A stretch of 64,000 nucleotides of DNA from Bacteroidales bacterium (GTDB taxonomy: Bacteria; Bacteroidota; Bacteroidia; Bacteroidales; FEN-979), in NCBI GenBank assembly GCA_025355465.1, contig JANXZO010000024.1:1-64000 (forward strand), read 5' to 3'. Shown piece after piece: positions 36,100 through 45,952 of this stretch. A model generated the notes under the pieces. That model saw only the letters and a program-made list of their open reading frames with translations. It searched no databases and was not told where the DNA came from. Position numbers and translations under genes: made by a program. The first letter of the stretch is position 1; each line of letters starts with the position of its first letter.

Positions 36100-37278
36100 T
36101 TGAAGAAAAGAATAGCGATATTAGGATCCACCGGAAGTATTGGGATACAAGCCCTTGACATTGTGCGTAACCATCCGGAAATGTTCGAAGTGGAGGTCCT
36201 TACCGCCCAGAACAATTTTGAATTGCTGATCACGCAGGCCATTGAATTTCACCCAAATGCTGTAGTTATCGGTAATAAAGAGTGGTATACAAGCGTAGCC
36301 AACGCACTCCAGCTATATCCGGTGAAAGTGTATGCCGGGGAAAATGCACTGGCCCAGGTGGTTGAAATGGAAACCATAGACCTGGTATTGAGCGCCCTTG
36401 TGGGTTATGCCGGACTCAAACCTACACTCAGCGCCATCATGGCAGGCAAGCAGATTGCCCTGGCCAACAAGGAATCCCTGGTTGTTGCCGGCGACCTGGT
36501 GATGGAAGCAGCCTTTCAAAATCGTGTATTGGTTCTACCGGTCGATTCAGAACATTCGGCGATATTTCAATGCTTAGCCGGGGAGGTGCCGGGTTCGGTT
36601 GAGAAGATTTTCCTGACTGCGTCAGGCGGACCTTTTCGCGGCAAAACCAGGGACGACCTTGCCGGGGTTAGCAAGGAGGCTGCTTTAAAACATCCCAACT
36701 GGAAAATGGGAAACAAAGTTACCATCGATTCAGCCACCATGATGAATAAAGGGTTGGAGGTAATTGAGGCCCGATGGCTTTTTGGACTGAACCCGCGGCA
36801 GATTGATGTCATAATCCATCCGCAATCGATCATCCATTCGATCGTACAGTTTGTTGATGGGTCGATGAAAGCACAGATGGGATTGCCTGACATGCGGTTA
36901 CCGATTTTATATGCCATGGGTTTTCCGGGAAGGGTTGCTTCGCAGCTTCCGCGCTTCAGTTTTACAGATTACCCGCAGCTCTCATTTGAACAGCCAGACA
37001 ACAAGGTTTTCCGGAATCTAAGGTTGGCTTACGATGCGCTCGAAAAAGGAGGAAATATGGCCTGCATACTCAATGCAGCCAACGAGGCTGCCGTTTGTGC
37101 CTTCCTTAGCGACAGGGTGGGATTTCTTGCCATGCCGGAAGTCATTGAACACTGTATGGAAACCATTCATTTTATTGAAAAACCAACGTATGAGGATTAT
37201 TTGCAAACACACCTTGAGTCCCTTGCAAAAGCCGAAGAATTTATTGATAGGATTAATAATCGAAACGCTCTGAAATAA
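36100..37278 (+). CDS. dxr: 1-deoxy-D-xylulose 5-phosphate reductoisomerase
   Basis: This 392-residue NADPH-dependent enzyme catalyses the committed step of the MEP isoprenoid pathway. It begins with KRIAILGSTGSIGIQALDIV, then shows ALANKESLVVAGDLV and the metal/substrate segment PVDSEHSAIFQCL. Further hallmarks are TASGGPFRG, HPNWKMGNKVTIDSATMMNK and GLEVIEARWLF. The start must be TTG at 36100: the Rossmann motif begins within five codons and no ATG fits. It is followed nine bases later by rseP, a common pairing. Confidence 0.94.
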   Translation: MKKRIAILGSTGSIGIQALDIVRNHPEMFEVEVLTAQNNFELLITQAIEFHPNAVVIGNKEWYTSVANALQLYPVKVYAGENALAQVVEMETIDLVLSALVGYAGLKPTLSAIMAGKQIALANKESLVVAGDLVMEAAFQNRVLVLPVDSEHSAIFQCLAGEVPGSVEKIFLTASGGPFRGKTRDDLAGVSKEAALKHPNWKMGNKVTIDSATMMNKGLEVIEARWLFGLNPRQIDVIIHPQSIIHSIVQFVDGSMKAQMGLPDMRLPILYAMGFPGRVASQLPRFSFTDYPQLSFEQPDNKVFRNLRLAYDALEKGGNMACILNAANEAAVCAFLSDRVGFLAMPEVIEHCMETIHFIEKPTYEDYLQTHLESLAKAEEFIDRINNRNALK

Positions 37279-37287
37279 AAACAGCCA

Positions 37288-38607
37288 ATGGAAATTGTAA
37301 TTAAAGTAATCCAGTTATTGCTCAGTCTATCCATACTCGTAATTTTTCACGAATTCGGACATTATCTTGCTGCCCGAATTTTTAAAACCCGGGTGGAAAA
37401 GTTTTATCTTTTTTTCGACCCTTGGTTCTCCTTGTTCAAATTTAAAAAGGGCGAGACGGAATACGGAGTTGGCTGGGTTCCATTGGGCGGGTATGTGAAA
37501 ATTTCAGGAATGATTGATGAGTCGATGGACCGTGAACAGATGAAACTGCCTCCTCAATCCTGGGAATTTCGTTCGAAACCCGCATGGCAGCGTCTGATCA
37601 TTATGCTTGGCGGTGTTACGGTGAACGTCCTTCTGGCCATCGCAATTTACATCACCATGCTCTCCCTCTGGGGTGAGCAGTATTTGCCAACATCAGCCGT
37701 AAAATATGGGATCAGCGTAGATTCTCTGGGTTATCAGATGGGACTTCGCAGTGGAGACCGTATTCTTTCTGTTGACAATAAGCAAGTTGAAGATTTCGCC
37801 GCGATTCCTAAAACCATTATTCTTGAAGAGGCTAAAACCGTACAGGTTGAACGGCAGGGTGAGAAAATCGATGTCGTGATTCCTCATGGATTTATCAGTA
37901 AGCTGATCAAACAGAAGACGGCGGATTTTATGGCCGTCAGGTTTCCCTTTGAAGTCGGAAAATTTGCTGCCGGATCAGCAGCGCAGGCTGCAGGAATGCA
38001 GCTGGGTGACAGGATCATCGGAATAAATGATACGGTACTGCCTTACTACGATGAGTTCAGGGCAACGATACCGCACTATAAAAATAAAACGGTCAACGTG
38101 CTCGTTCTGCGCGGGAAAGACACGCTTCGATTGCCAGTCAGTGTTCCTCAGGCCGGTTATATCGGTGTCTATTCGAAAGGCCCTGCCAATTATTTTGCTT
38201 TCAAGGAAAAGAGCTATAATATCGTAACTGCAATTCCGGCAGGATTTGTGAAGGCATTCGATGGTGCCGGCAATTATATCAAATCTATCAGGCTCCTCTT
38301 CTCTCAGGAAAAAGCCTACGAATCGGTCGGAGGGTTTATCACCATCGGCAGCATTTTTCCTTCAACCTGGGATTGGCAGGCTTTCTGGTCGCTGACTGCG
38401 TTCCTCTCCATCATGCTGGCAATTTTGAATGTACTTCCCATACCGGCACTCGATGGCGGACATGTGATGTTCCTCTTTTATGAAATCATTTTCCGGCGTA
38501 AACCCAGCGATAAATTCATGGAATATGCCCAGGTAGCCGGGATGGTTTTATTGTTTGGTCTGCTGATATTTGCCAATGGACAGGATATTCTGAAATTGTT
38601 TAAATAG
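37288..38607 (+). CDS. rseP: RseP-type site-2 (M50) intramembrane metalloprotease
   Basis: This 439-residue inner-membrane protease has the zinc motif FHEFGH in TM1 (H21ExxH25) and a second ligand region near the C-terminus (IPALDGGHVMFLFYE). One or two PDZ-like domains lie between (about 140-200 and 215-290, GSAAQAAGMQLGDRIIGIND). It cleaves single-pass membrane substrates such as anti-sigma factors. This is notable because the window encodes two ECF sigma/membrane-partner pairs, but a functional link is only inference. It follows dxr by nine bases. Confidence 0.92.
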   Translation: MEIVIKVIQLLLSLSILVIFHEFGHYLAARIFKTRVEKFYLFFDPWFSLFKFKKGETEYGVGWVPLGGYVKISGMIDESMDREQMKLPPQSWEFRSKPAWQRLIIMLGGVTVNVLLAIAIYITMLSLWGEQYLPTSAVKYGISVDSLGYQMGLRSGDRILSVDNKQVEDFAAIPKTIILEEAKTVQVERQGEKIDVVIPHGFISKLIKQKTADFMAVRFPFEVGKFAAGSAAQAAGMQLGDRIIGINDTVLPYYDEFRATIPHYKNKTVNVLVLRGKDTLRLPVSVPQAGYIGVYSKGPANYFAFKEKSYNIVTAIPAGFVKAFDGAGNYIKSIRLLFSQEKAYESVGGFITIGSIFPSTWDWQAFWSLTAFLSIMLAILNVLPIPALDGGHVMFLFYEIIFRRKPSDKFMEYAQVAGMVLLFGLLIFANGQDILKLFK

Positions 38608-38638
38608 CGAAATAGCGAAATTGTCGGGAATTCGATGG

Positions 38639-39535
38639 TTAGTCAGTCACTTTTTCCTTCAGTGATTTAAAACCCTCTCCGAGAATTTCCGTGGCATCTG
38701 TTACTGTCAGAAATGCTTTTGGATCGATTTCGTGGATATATTCCTCAAGAATAGCAAGTTCACGGCGGCTAACAACAGTAAAGATGATCCTGCGTTCGGC
38801 CATGTTGTACATTCCTTTGCCATCAATATAGGTTCCGCCCCGGTCGAGATTGTTGAGAATTTTCTCGCGGATCTCCGCATGTTTGTCGGAAATTATGAAA
38901 AGGCTTTTATCGTAACTGACTCCCTCGAGTACGATATCGATCACCTTTCCGGTGATGAATATCACGATCCATGAGTAAAGGGGAATCTTCCAGTCCCGGA
39001 ATACCAGTAAGCCGACAAGCACAATAACTGAGTCGACATAGATCATCAGCATCCCGAGCGGCAGCTTCGTGTATTTGGCAATGATCATGGCAACGATATC
39101 GCTGCCGCCGGAAGTTGCCTTCGATCTGAAAATAAGCCCGAGTCCAAGTCCGGCCAGCACTCCGCCAAAAATTGAAGAGAGCAATGCATCCCCCGTAACC
39201 AGGGGCTGAAATCCCCAGAAATAGGTGAGTGTATCAGTAAATATTGCAGTCAGCGAAAATCCCAGTACAGTTTTAAATCCGAACCTAGGACCGAGAAATT
39301 TTATCCCTATGATGGTTAACGGAATATCAAAACAGAGCGCAATGAGACCTACCGGCGTATTGAACAGGTAGTGCATTACGATGGAAATTCCATACACTCC
39401 ACCGGGTACAAATTTGTATGGAGTGATGAAAAGCACAAAACTTGTTGCCAGTATAAAGGAACCTGCAATGATGAAACTGTAGGATAAAAACCACTTTCTG
39501 GTGAAAGGTTTTTCCTTGATCATAAAGAATGCCAT
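38639..39535 (-). CDS. YitT-family membrane protein with DUF2179 domain
   Basis: This 298-residue protein has five or six N-terminal helices (about 15-205; for example FILATSFVLFITPYKFVPGG and GGSDIVAMIIAKYTK) and a soluble C-terminal DUF2179 domain (about 215-298; YNMAERRIIFTVVSRREL). YitT proteins are widespread and of unsettled function. The ATG at 39535 is chosen because a good -7 element lies at 39571-39578, downstream of the alternative GTG at 39592. It stands alone between rseP (convergent) and porP (divergent). Confidence 0.88.
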   Translation of the reverse strand: MAFFMIKEKPFTRKWFLSYSFIIAGSFILATSFVLFITPYKFVPGGVYGISIVMHYLFNTPVGLIALCFDIPLTIIGIKFLGPRFGFKTVLGFSLTAIFTDTLTYFWGFQPLVTGDALLSSIFGGVLAGLGLGLIFRSKATSGGSDIVAMIIAKYTKLPLGMLMIYVDSVIVLVGLLVFRDWKIPLYSWIVIFITGKVIDIVLEGVSYDKSLFIISDKHAEIREKILNNLDRGGTYIDGKGMYNMAERRIIFTVVSRRELAILEEYIHEIDPKAFLTVTDATEILGEGFKSLKEKVTD

Positions 39536-39570
39536 GGGATTATTTTTTAATAACCGGTCGAATGAATCTG

Positions 39571-39578
39571 CAAAGATA
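39571..39578 (-). promoter_or_regulatory. Promoter -7 element (TATCTTTG, minus strand) for the YitT gene
   Basis: The minus strand reads TATCTTTG from 39578 to 39571, 36 bases before the ATG at 39535. It rules against the longer GTG-start reading. The rest of the 281-base gap to porP holds no recognisable feature. Confidence 0.5.
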
Positions 39579-39816
39579 TTTCTTTGCAACACAATGCATG
39601 CGTCTAAACTTTCGTTAATTGGTGAAACATTTTTTCAGGGATGGTGTATAAATAAAAATTAGCCCTGGTTCCTGGCTGGTAACGAGCTTTGAATGAGTTT
39701 AAATAGCGCCCTGATTCGTGATCGTAAGTAAAAAAAATGTACTTTTACCCATGGTTTTCTGATGGCAGAAACTATTTTTTATACAGCTCATAATTAATTA
39801 TTTATATTTTTATAAG

Positions 39817-40755
39817 ATGAGGTTTCGTTTACACCTGCTATTCTGTTTTTTCTTTGTCAGCGGGGTGATGAATGCACAGACGAAATATTTGTACACCCAT
39901 TACATGTTCACCAATATGGCTATAAATCCTGCCTATGCAGGCAGCAGCGGGGGCATTTGTGCTACCGGTCTCGTAAGGTCGCAATGGATGGGGTTTAAAG
40001 ATGCGGAAGACAATAAGATTGCTCCGCAGACCTTTTTGCTTACCGTGGATGCACCGATAAAGGTGTTGCACGGAGCTGTTGGTGGTTCAGTGATGCAGGA
40101 CAAATATGGATTTTTTAAGAATATCGGGGTTAAAGTCGGGTATGCATACAGGACCGATATGGGCGCAGGAACATTTTCAGCCGGGTTGAATGTCGGATTT
40201 CAGAATGCCAGCTATGATTTTTCAAAATTTATTCCGGGAGAAGAGGGAGACCCCCTGATCGGTCAGTCCTCGGGAAAGACCAGCGACATGATCATAGATT
40301 GTGATGCCGGGCTTTTTTATCAGGTTCCCGATAAGTACTATGTGGGTCTATCAGCCAATAATCTGCTTCAGATGAAAGGCAAGAAGGTCTATTACCAAAC
40401 CCGGCGGACCTATTATTTAACCGGTGGATACCAATGGGTGATCCCGGGCAGTCCGCTGTTTGAAATTGACCCTACTGCACTTATTATGTACGATGGTGCA
40501 ACTTTTCAGTTTAATGCAAGCGCCCTCGTGGTTTACAATAAAAAATTCTACGGAGGTCTCGGTTACCGGCTTCAGGATGCAATTTCTGTGCTTGTTGGTG
40601 TCAATATCAAGAGTCTTCGGATCGGGGTCTCCTACGATATCGGCACCTCTGCCCTTAAGTATAACAATGGGGGGTTAGAAGTTATGGTGAGTTATTGCTT
40701 CAAAATTGAAACCGATAAATTCAGGAAAAGTTACAGGAATACGCGTTTCTTGTAA
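39817..40755 (+). CDS. porP: PorP/SprF-family outer-membrane protein
   Basis: This 312-residue beta-barrel protein of the type IX secretion/gliding system has a signal peptide at 1-20 (GVMNAQ) and then the family signature YTHYMFTNMAINPAYAGSSG. Alternating-strand sequence continues to a C-terminal GLEVMVSYCFKI. PorP/SprF proteins pair with surface adhesins and help their export or anchoring. It lies just upstream of gldK in the same direction, separated by 102 bases that contain a promoter for gldKLMN, so it may be transcribed separately. Confidence 0.9.
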   Translation: MRFRLHLLFCFFFVSGVMNAQTKYLYTHYMFTNMAINPAYAGSSGGICATGLVRSQWMGFKDAEDNKIAPQTFLLTVDAPIKVLHGAVGGSVMQDKYGFFKNIGVKVGYAYRTDMGAGTFSAGLNVGFQNASYDFSKFIPGEEGDPLIGQSSGKTSDMIIDCDAGLFYQVPDKYYVGLSANNLLQMKGKKVYYQTRRTYYLTGGYQWVIPGSPLFEIDPTALIMYDGATFQFNASALVVYNKKFYGGLGYRLQDAISVLVGVNIKSLRIGVSYDIGTSALKYNNGGLEVMVSYCFKIETDKFRKSYRNTRFL

Positions 40756-40767
40756 AATAAAAATGTG

Positions 40768-40775
40768 TATTTTTG
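40768..40775 (+). promoter_or_regulatory. Promoter -7 element (TATTTTTG) for gldKLMN
   Basis: TATTTTTG matches TAnnTTTG just after the porP stop and 82 bases before the gldK ATG. A TTTC 18 bases upstream could serve as a weak -33 element. Confidence 0.5.
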
Positions 40776-40857
40776 CCGTTTTGAACTTAAAAAAACAGAT
40801 TAAAAATAATAAACATCAATAGGTAGCGTTATTTTTCATCAACTAATCGGCCAAAAA

Positions 40858-42225
40858 ATGAAAAAACTGCTCATTTATTCCGCCTTGCTGGTCTTCCTGG
40901 GAAGTTGCGGTAACTCAGGAAGTGGTGAGCTTACGGGTGTCAAAAACCGAAAGCGATACTACTCTCCAGATCCGTTTGGCATGGTTTACGTTCCTATGGG
41001 GGCATACACGATGGGGGTGAGCGATGAAGATGTGCCTTACGCTCAACTGAATAACCCTAAAACGGTTACGGTAGGAGCCTTTTACATGGATCAGACCGAG
41101 ATCACAAACAATGAATATCGCCAATTTGTCTATTGGGTGCGCGACTCGATCGCACGGCGCATACTTGGTGAATTAAAACCCGAACTGTATTTTATTTCAG
41201 AGAACAAAAAGACAGGAGAAACCTTTGATCCTCCCTTTCTCAATTGGGAAACCAAGATTGAATGGAGTTCTGAGCAGCAGGATATGAGAGATGCATTGGC
41301 ACAAATGTATCTTCCTGAAAATGAACGTTATTTCAGAAGAAAAGAGGTAGATACACGAAAACTCTATTTTGAATACTATTTTGTAGACCTGAAAGCAGCC
41401 GCACGTAAGGACTACACCGGTCAGGCTGACGTAAAAGACGCCGGGCTGGCCAATCGTCCGCAGGGGTTGAAAGATCGTTCAGTCTATGTCCGCAAGGAGG
41501 TTATCAATGTTTATCCCGATACCCTCTGCTGGATCCACGATTATACTTACTCCTTCAATGATCCAAGTACTGAAAAATATTTTTGGCACCCCGCCTATGA
41601 CAATTATCCGGTAGTTGGCGTAAACTGGAAACAAGCCAATGCATTCTGCATCTGGCGTACCCAGTTCAAAAATAGTTTCCTTTATGGTAAAAAGGGTGAA
41701 TCCAACATCAGCGATTTCCGTCTGCCTACGGAGGCCGAATGGGAATGGGCAGCACGGGGCGGCTACGATGGAAACCCCTATCCCTGGGGAGGTCCTTATA
41801 CCCGTAACGACAAAGGATGTTTCCTGGCAAACTTCAAGCCCATGCGTGGCGACTATATCGATGACGGAGGAGCTACAACTGTGATTGTGGCCCATTATCC
41901 TGCCAACGATTATGGCTTGTACGACATGGCCGGTAATGTTGCCGAATGGACAAGTTCTGCCTTTCACCCCTCCTCTTACAATTTCTCCTGGGACCTGAAT
42001 CCGGATTATAAGTACAACGCCAAGGATTCAGATCCTCCTGCCTTAAAACGCAAGGTTACCCGCGGTGGTTCATGGAAGGATGTAGCTTATTTTCTGCGCG
42101 TTTCAACAAGGTCATACGAATATCAGGATACGGCCAAATGTTACGTGGGGTTCCGTTGTGTGCAGACCTATCTCGGACGTCAGCGTGACGATAATCCTGC
42201 GCGCGCATCGCATGTTTACAATTGA
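40858..42225 (+). CDS. gldK: GldK/PorK outer-membrane-associated T9SS lipoprotein
   Basis: This 455-residue lipoprotein has a signal ending FLGSC (Cys17). The fold is that of formylglycine-generating/sulfatase-modifying enzymes: GMVYVPMGAYTMG, FYMDQTEITNNEYRQF, FRLPTEAEWEWAARGG, DMAGNVAEW and a final GFRCV. In GldK/PorK this fold is structural: it forms, with GldN, the periplasmic ring of T9SS. It is first of gldK-gldL-gldM-gldN, the conserved T9SS core order. Unlike GldJ, a relative with the same fold, it is followed directly by gldL, which decides the name. Confidence 0.93.
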   Translation: MKKLLIYSALLVFLGSCGNSGSGELTGVKNRKRYYSPDPFGMVYVPMGAYTMGVSDEDVPYAQLNNPKTVTVGAFYMDQTEITNNEYRQFVYWVRDSIARRILGELKPELYFISENKKTGETFDPPFLNWETKIEWSSEQQDMRDALAQMYLPENERYFRRKEVDTRKLYFEYYFVDLKAAARKDYTGQADVKDAGLANRPQGLKDRSVYVRKEVINVYPDTLCWIHDYTYSFNDPSTEKYFWHPAYDNYPVVGVNWKQANAFCIWRTQFKNSFLYGKKGESNISDFRLPTEAEWEWAARGGYDGNPYPWGGPYTRNDKGCFLANFKPMRGDYIDDGGATTVIVAHYPANDYGLYDMAGNVAEWTSSAFHPSSYNFSWDLNPDYKYNAKDSDPPALKRKVTRGGSWKDVAYFLRVSTRSYEYQDTAKCYVGFRCVQTYLGRQRDDNPARASHVYN

Positions 42226-42276
42226 TAATCTTTCGTCAACTCAGATACCAGTCAACCATTCTAATCAACAAACATC

Positions 42277-43311
42277 ATGGCTTTACTCGATTTCGTTAAG
42301 ACAAAAAATTACAAGAACTTCATGGCCAAACTTTATGGCTGGGGTGCTGCAGTCGTAATTATCGGTGCGTTATTTAAAATAAACCATTATACCGGTGCCG
42401 ATATCATGCTGATCATCGGATTGGGAACCGAATCCCTTATTTTCTTCTTTTCCGCCTTTGAACCGCCACATGTTGAGCCCGACTGGAGTCTTGTCTATCC
42501 GCAGCTTGCCGGAATCTACCATGACGACGAAATAGATGGCTCCAAAGCTTTTACTACCAAGGATACTGTAACCCAGGAGCTTGATAAGATGCTCGAAAAG
42601 GCAAAAATCGGCCCCGAATTGATCGAAAGCCTGAGTGCCGGTTTACGCAGTCTTAGCGACACAACCTCAAAACTATCGAATGTAGCCGATGCCTCCCTGG
42701 CCAACGATAAGTATGTAAGTTCGCTGAAAAGTGCGACCGAATCAGCCACTGTGTTAAACGATTCCTACCGGAAAACAGCACGTACATTAGATCAGAGTAT
42801 CAGCGCTTCAGAAGAACAGCTGACACATATCCAGGCAACGGCGAAAAGCGCAGCTAATCTTTCAAACATGTTCACCGAGGTTTCAGCCTCCCTGAAGGAA
42901 GATGTTGATGCGAATAAGGCCTTCTCCTCCAGCATTGCAAATGCCGCGGCATCTGCTAACAAGTTCATTGAAAAGTATAGTGAATCTGCCGATCTCCTTA
43001 CAAAAACAGCAGAAACACTGGCCGCATCCAACACAGGTGGTGTTCAGTTCAACAAAGAGATGCAGCGCATTTCCAACAATCTCTCCGCGCTTAATGCACT
43101 GTATGAATTGCATCTGCAGGGCTCGAATGAGCAAATGGAAGCGACCAATAAATTCAACTCCGTTCTCGGAAAATTTACATCTGACCTGAATGAATCAATG
43201 GCCAACACAGCCAAGTTCAAAGATGAGATGGACAATATCACCAAAAACATTGCTGCCCTCAACAAGGTTTACGGAAACATGCTCTCTGCCATGAGTATCG
43301 GCAATAAATAG
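42277..43311 (+). CDS. gldL: GldL/PorL inner-membrane T9SS motor protein
   Basis: This 344-residue protein has two N-terminal helices (about 21-35 and 41-61) and a long cytoplasmic region dominated by coiled-coil and Ser/Ala-rich helices. It forms with GldM the proton-driven motor of the type IX system. The second helix carries a buried glutamate (GLGTESLIFFF, E52), in the place of the functionally important glutamate of Flavobacterium GldL. The lysine at the end of the first helix (K34) may also correspond to a key residue. It lies 51 bases after gldK and 56 before gldM. Confidence 0.92.
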   Translation: MALLDFVKTKNYKNFMAKLYGWGAAVVIIGALFKINHYTGADIMLIIGLGTESLIFFFSAFEPPHVEPDWSLVYPQLAGIYHDDEIDGSKAFTTKDTVTQELDKMLEKAKIGPELIESLSAGLRSLSDTTSKLSNVADASLANDKYVSSLKSATESATVLNDSYRKTARTLDQSISASEEQLTHIQATAKSAANLSNMFTEVSASLKEDVDANKAFSSSIANAAASANKFIEKYSESADLLTKTAETLAASNTGGVQFNKEMQRISNNLSALNALYELHLQGSNEQMEATNKFNSVLGKFTSDLNESMANTAKFKDEMDNITKNIAALNKVYGNMLSAMSIGNK

Positions 43312-43367
43312 TGGGCATGAGCAATAAACAAAATCCGTATTATTCACTTGTAAAAACAAAAAACTAG

Positions 43368-44969
43368 ATGGCTGGATATAAGGAGACCCCGAGGCAGAAA
43401 ATGATAGGTATGATGTACCTGGTCCTTACTGCACTGCTCGCGCTGAACGTCTCGAAACAAATCCTTGATGCATTTGTGGTGGTGAACGAAAGTATGGAGG
43501 TTACCAATGAGAACTTCTCAAAGAAGCTTGATAACACGTATTCCAAGTTCAAAATTCAGTACCAGTTAAATCCGAATAAAGTTGGGCCTTACTGGGAAAA
43601 GGCTCAAAAGGCGCATCAACTTTCACAAACCCTGGAAAATTATATAGACAGCATGAAATATGTTGTCATCATGACGACCGACAAATTGCCTTCGATCGCT
43701 GATGCAAAGAAACTTGAACTTCGCAATGCCAAAAGAAAGGACAATTATGATGCCCCTACAAGGTTATTTATTGGTAGTTCACCCGATGGATCCGCAGGAC
43801 AGGCAAAGGTTCTAAAGGACAGAATTGAGTCTTATAAAAAACAGATGTTAGACCTTGTTGATCCCAAGTACAGGTCAACTATTAAAATCGGGCTCAACAC
43901 AGATGGACCATTTTATGATGCCGATGGTAAAAAGCAGAACTGGGAGATACATAATTTTTATCGCACCATCCTGGCGGCGACTGTTACGATCCTCAACAAG
44001 ATCAAGGCGGAGGTGTACAATGCTGAATTTGATGTTGTAAATAACCTTTACAGTGCAATTGATGCCACCAACTTTAAATTCGACAAGATTGCTGCCAAGG
44101 TTATCGCGAAAAGCAATTACGTCTTTCTGGGAGAAGAGTATCAGGCTGAAATTATTGTTGCTGCTTACGATACAAAGCAGGTCCCTGATGTTCGGTACGT
44201 AATGGGTTCCGATAGTCTTTCCCCCGCAAATTTCAAGAATGCCACCCCGATAGCAGGTGCCGACGGTATTGTGACATTGAAACTTTCAGGTACCGGAGAA
44301 GGATTAAAGAAATATGCCGGGATGATCAAGGTTGTGAGTCCGCTTGGAGATACCATGACTTTTCATTTCAAGAGTGAATTCATTGTTGCTAAACCGGCCC
44401 TGACCATATCACCCACCAAAATGAATGTTTTCTATGTTGGTGTCGATAATCCAATTTCAATATCCGTACCCGGCGGGCCTGAGCGCATTATGCCATCGGT
44501 CTCCGTAGGCCGCATCCGGCTTGAAGGAAAAGACTGGATTGTATCTGACCTTCCTAAAAACACAAAGGAAGCCATTGTTACGGTCAATGCTGTGTTTTCG
44601 GGTAAAACCAAAAATATGGGAGCTTATACCTTCCGCCTGAAACGTGTGCCGGATCCCATTGCAAAAATTGGCGGGAAGAACGAAGGGTATATTTCGAAAA
44701 GCCTTTTGCTTGCCAGCCCCTACCTTGTTCCCGAAATGCCCGTGGGATTTGACTTTGACCTGAAGTACACGGTTATCTCCTTCACCTTTGTTACGGAATC
44801 ATCGGGAGATATTTTTGAAACAAAGGTTCAGGGTAACCGGTTAACTTCCGACATTGTAAAGATGATTACCAATGCAAAGAAAAACAAGCGTATCTGGTTT
44901 GAGGACATCTCAGTGAGGGGTCCTGACGGAGATCGTAATGTCGCTTCTGTCAACTTGAAAGTTAATTAA
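43368..44969 (+). CDS. gldM: GldM/PorM T9SS motor and periplasmic shaft protein
   Basis: This 533-residue protein has a single N-terminal TM helix (about 13-33; MIGMMYLVLTALLALNV) and a large periplasmic region of helical and Ig-like domains that spans towards the GldKN ring. The opening AGYKETPRQKMIGMMYLVLT is the family signature, and Arg9 matches the arginine of Flavobacterium GldM that interacts with GldL. The length is normal. It is coupled in order with gldL and gldN. Confidence 0.94.
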   Translation: MAGYKETPRQKMIGMMYLVLTALLALNVSKQILDAFVVVNESMEVTNENFSKKLDNTYSKFKIQYQLNPNKVGPYWEKAQKAHQLSQTLENYIDSMKYVVIMTTDKLPSIADAKKLELRNAKRKDNYDAPTRLFIGSSPDGSAGQAKVLKDRIESYKKQMLDLVDPKYRSTIKIGLNTDGPFYDADGKKQNWEIHNFYRTILAATVTILNKIKAEVYNAEFDVVNNLYSAIDATNFKFDKIAAKVIAKSNYVFLGEEYQAEIIVAAYDTKQVPDVRYVMGSDSLSPANFKNATPIAGADGIVTLKLSGTGEGLKKYAGMIKVVSPLGDTMTFHFKSEFIVAKPALTISPTKMNVFYVGVDNPISISVPGGPERIMPSVSVGRIRLEGKDWIVSDLPKNTKEAIVTVNAVFSGKTKNMGAYTFRLKRVPDPIAKIGGKNEGYISKSLLLASPYLVPEMPVGFDFDLKYTVISFTFVTESSGDIFETKVQGNRLTSDIVKMITNAKKNKRIWFEDISVRGPDGDRNVASVNLKVN

Positions 44970-44980
44970 CCCTATTCAGC

Positions 44981-44986
44981 AGGAGG
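44981..44986 (+). promoter_or_regulatory. Strong Shine-Dalgarno (AGGAGG) before gldN
   Basis: AGGAGG lies four bases before the gldN ATG. Along with the one before ptb it is one of the few perfect Shine-Dalgarno sequences in the window; the spacing is shorter than optimal. Confidence 0.45.
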
Positions 44987-44990
44987 TTAT

Positions 44991-45845
44991 ATGAAAAAAG
45001 CACTGTTCTTGGTTTTGTTTACCGTCTTCATGGTGGGTTTTGACCTGTCATCCCATGCTCAGGTCCTTGAAGGTCCGCCCAGGGATGGTGTTTATGACAA
45101 GACAGCCATTCAACAGGTTCAACCAATCGCTTATCCTTATCTCCGGGAAGCCGACATCATCTGGACCCGCCGGATCTGGAGGCTCGTCGACCTGAGGGAG
45201 AAAATGAACCAACCGTTCTATTTTCCAGAGCGGCCACAAAACGGATGGCGCAGTTTCGTAACCATCCTGATGGATGGACTGAAAGAGGGTACGATTACTG
45301 CTTACTCCTCACTTTCCGACCAATTTCTCGTGCCCATTACCTATAAGGAGCTGATGGATCAGTTGGAAAGTCCGCAAAAAGTCACCTTGAAGCGCCCCGA
45401 CAATCCTGATATTGAATTTGATACCATTATAAAGAAATCTTTTGACCCGGCTGATGTAAAGAAAATCAGGCTGAAGGAGGACTGGTATTTTGATCGTCAG
45501 CGCTCGGTAATGGAGGTTCGTATTCTGGGCATCTGCCCTGTAATGGACGACCTGGATGAAAAAGGTGAGTACCGTGGTCCGAAACCCTTATTTTGGGTCT
45601 ATTTCCCGGAATGCCGCAACCTCTTTTCCAAGAATGAGATGTTTAACCTGCAGAATGGTGCGGCCGGACGTCTGACTTACGATGATGTGTTCATGAAACG
45701 AATCTTCGCAAGTTATGTTTATAAGGAGGAGAATGTATACGACCGCACAATCGGTGACTATGCTACGAATGTTGATGCCCTTCTGGAGGCAGAAAAGGCT
45801 AAAAACAGGCTTTTTGAGTTCGAATCGACTTTATGGGAATATTAA
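44991..45845 (+). CDS. gldN: GldN/PorN periplasmic T9SS ring protein
   Basis: This 284-residue periplasmic protein has a signal peptide at 1-24 (LSSHAQ). The segments AYPYLREADIIWTRRIWRLV and DLREKMNQPFYFP are the GldN/PorN signature, and WVYFPECRNLFSKNEMFN follows near the middle. It pairs with GldK/PorK to form the ring under the outer membrane. It is last of gldKLMN and is followed by a very strong terminator. A perfect AGGAGG precedes the start. Confidence 0.93.
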   Translation: MKKALFLVLFTVFMVGFDLSSHAQVLEGPPRDGVYDKTAIQQVQPIAYPYLREADIIWTRRIWRLVDLREKMNQPFYFPERPQNGWRSFVTILMDGLKEGTITAYSSLSDQFLVPITYKELMDQLESPQKVTLKRPDNPDIEFDTIIKKSFDPADVKKIRLKEDWYFDRQRSVMEVRILGICPVMDDLDEKGEYRGPKPLFWVYFPECRNLFSKNEMFNLQNGAAGRLTYDDVFMKRIFASYVYKEENVYDRTIGDYATNVDALLEAEKAKNRLFEFESTLWEY

Positions 45846-45881
45846 CCCAACCGATCCAGATCCCAACATATTATTTTGAAG

Positions 45882-45914
45882 AAAGACTCTCCCCGGTGGA
45901 GAGTCTTTTTTTAT
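45882..45914 (+). terminator. Intrinsic terminator after gldKLMN
   Basis: AAAGACTCTCC (45882-45892) pairs perfectly over 11 bases with GGAGAGTCTTT (45898-45908) across a 5-base loop, followed by further T residues. It separates the T9SS operon from recG. Confidence 0.85.
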
Positions 45915-45952
45915 CTTTAGACTTAGTTTTATATTAAACCTTCATCCCAAAG

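Noticed and set aside
38603-38618. Tandem AATAGCGA octamers after rseP, with a similar AT-rich pattern after rlmN (57610-57650)
   Set aside because: Only two copies at each place and imperfect agreement between sites; too short to call a repeat family.
40858-42225. GldJ as the name of the FGE-fold lipoprotein
   Set aside because: GldJ and GldK share this fold, but the gene is directly followed by gldL, gldM and gldN, the position of gldK.
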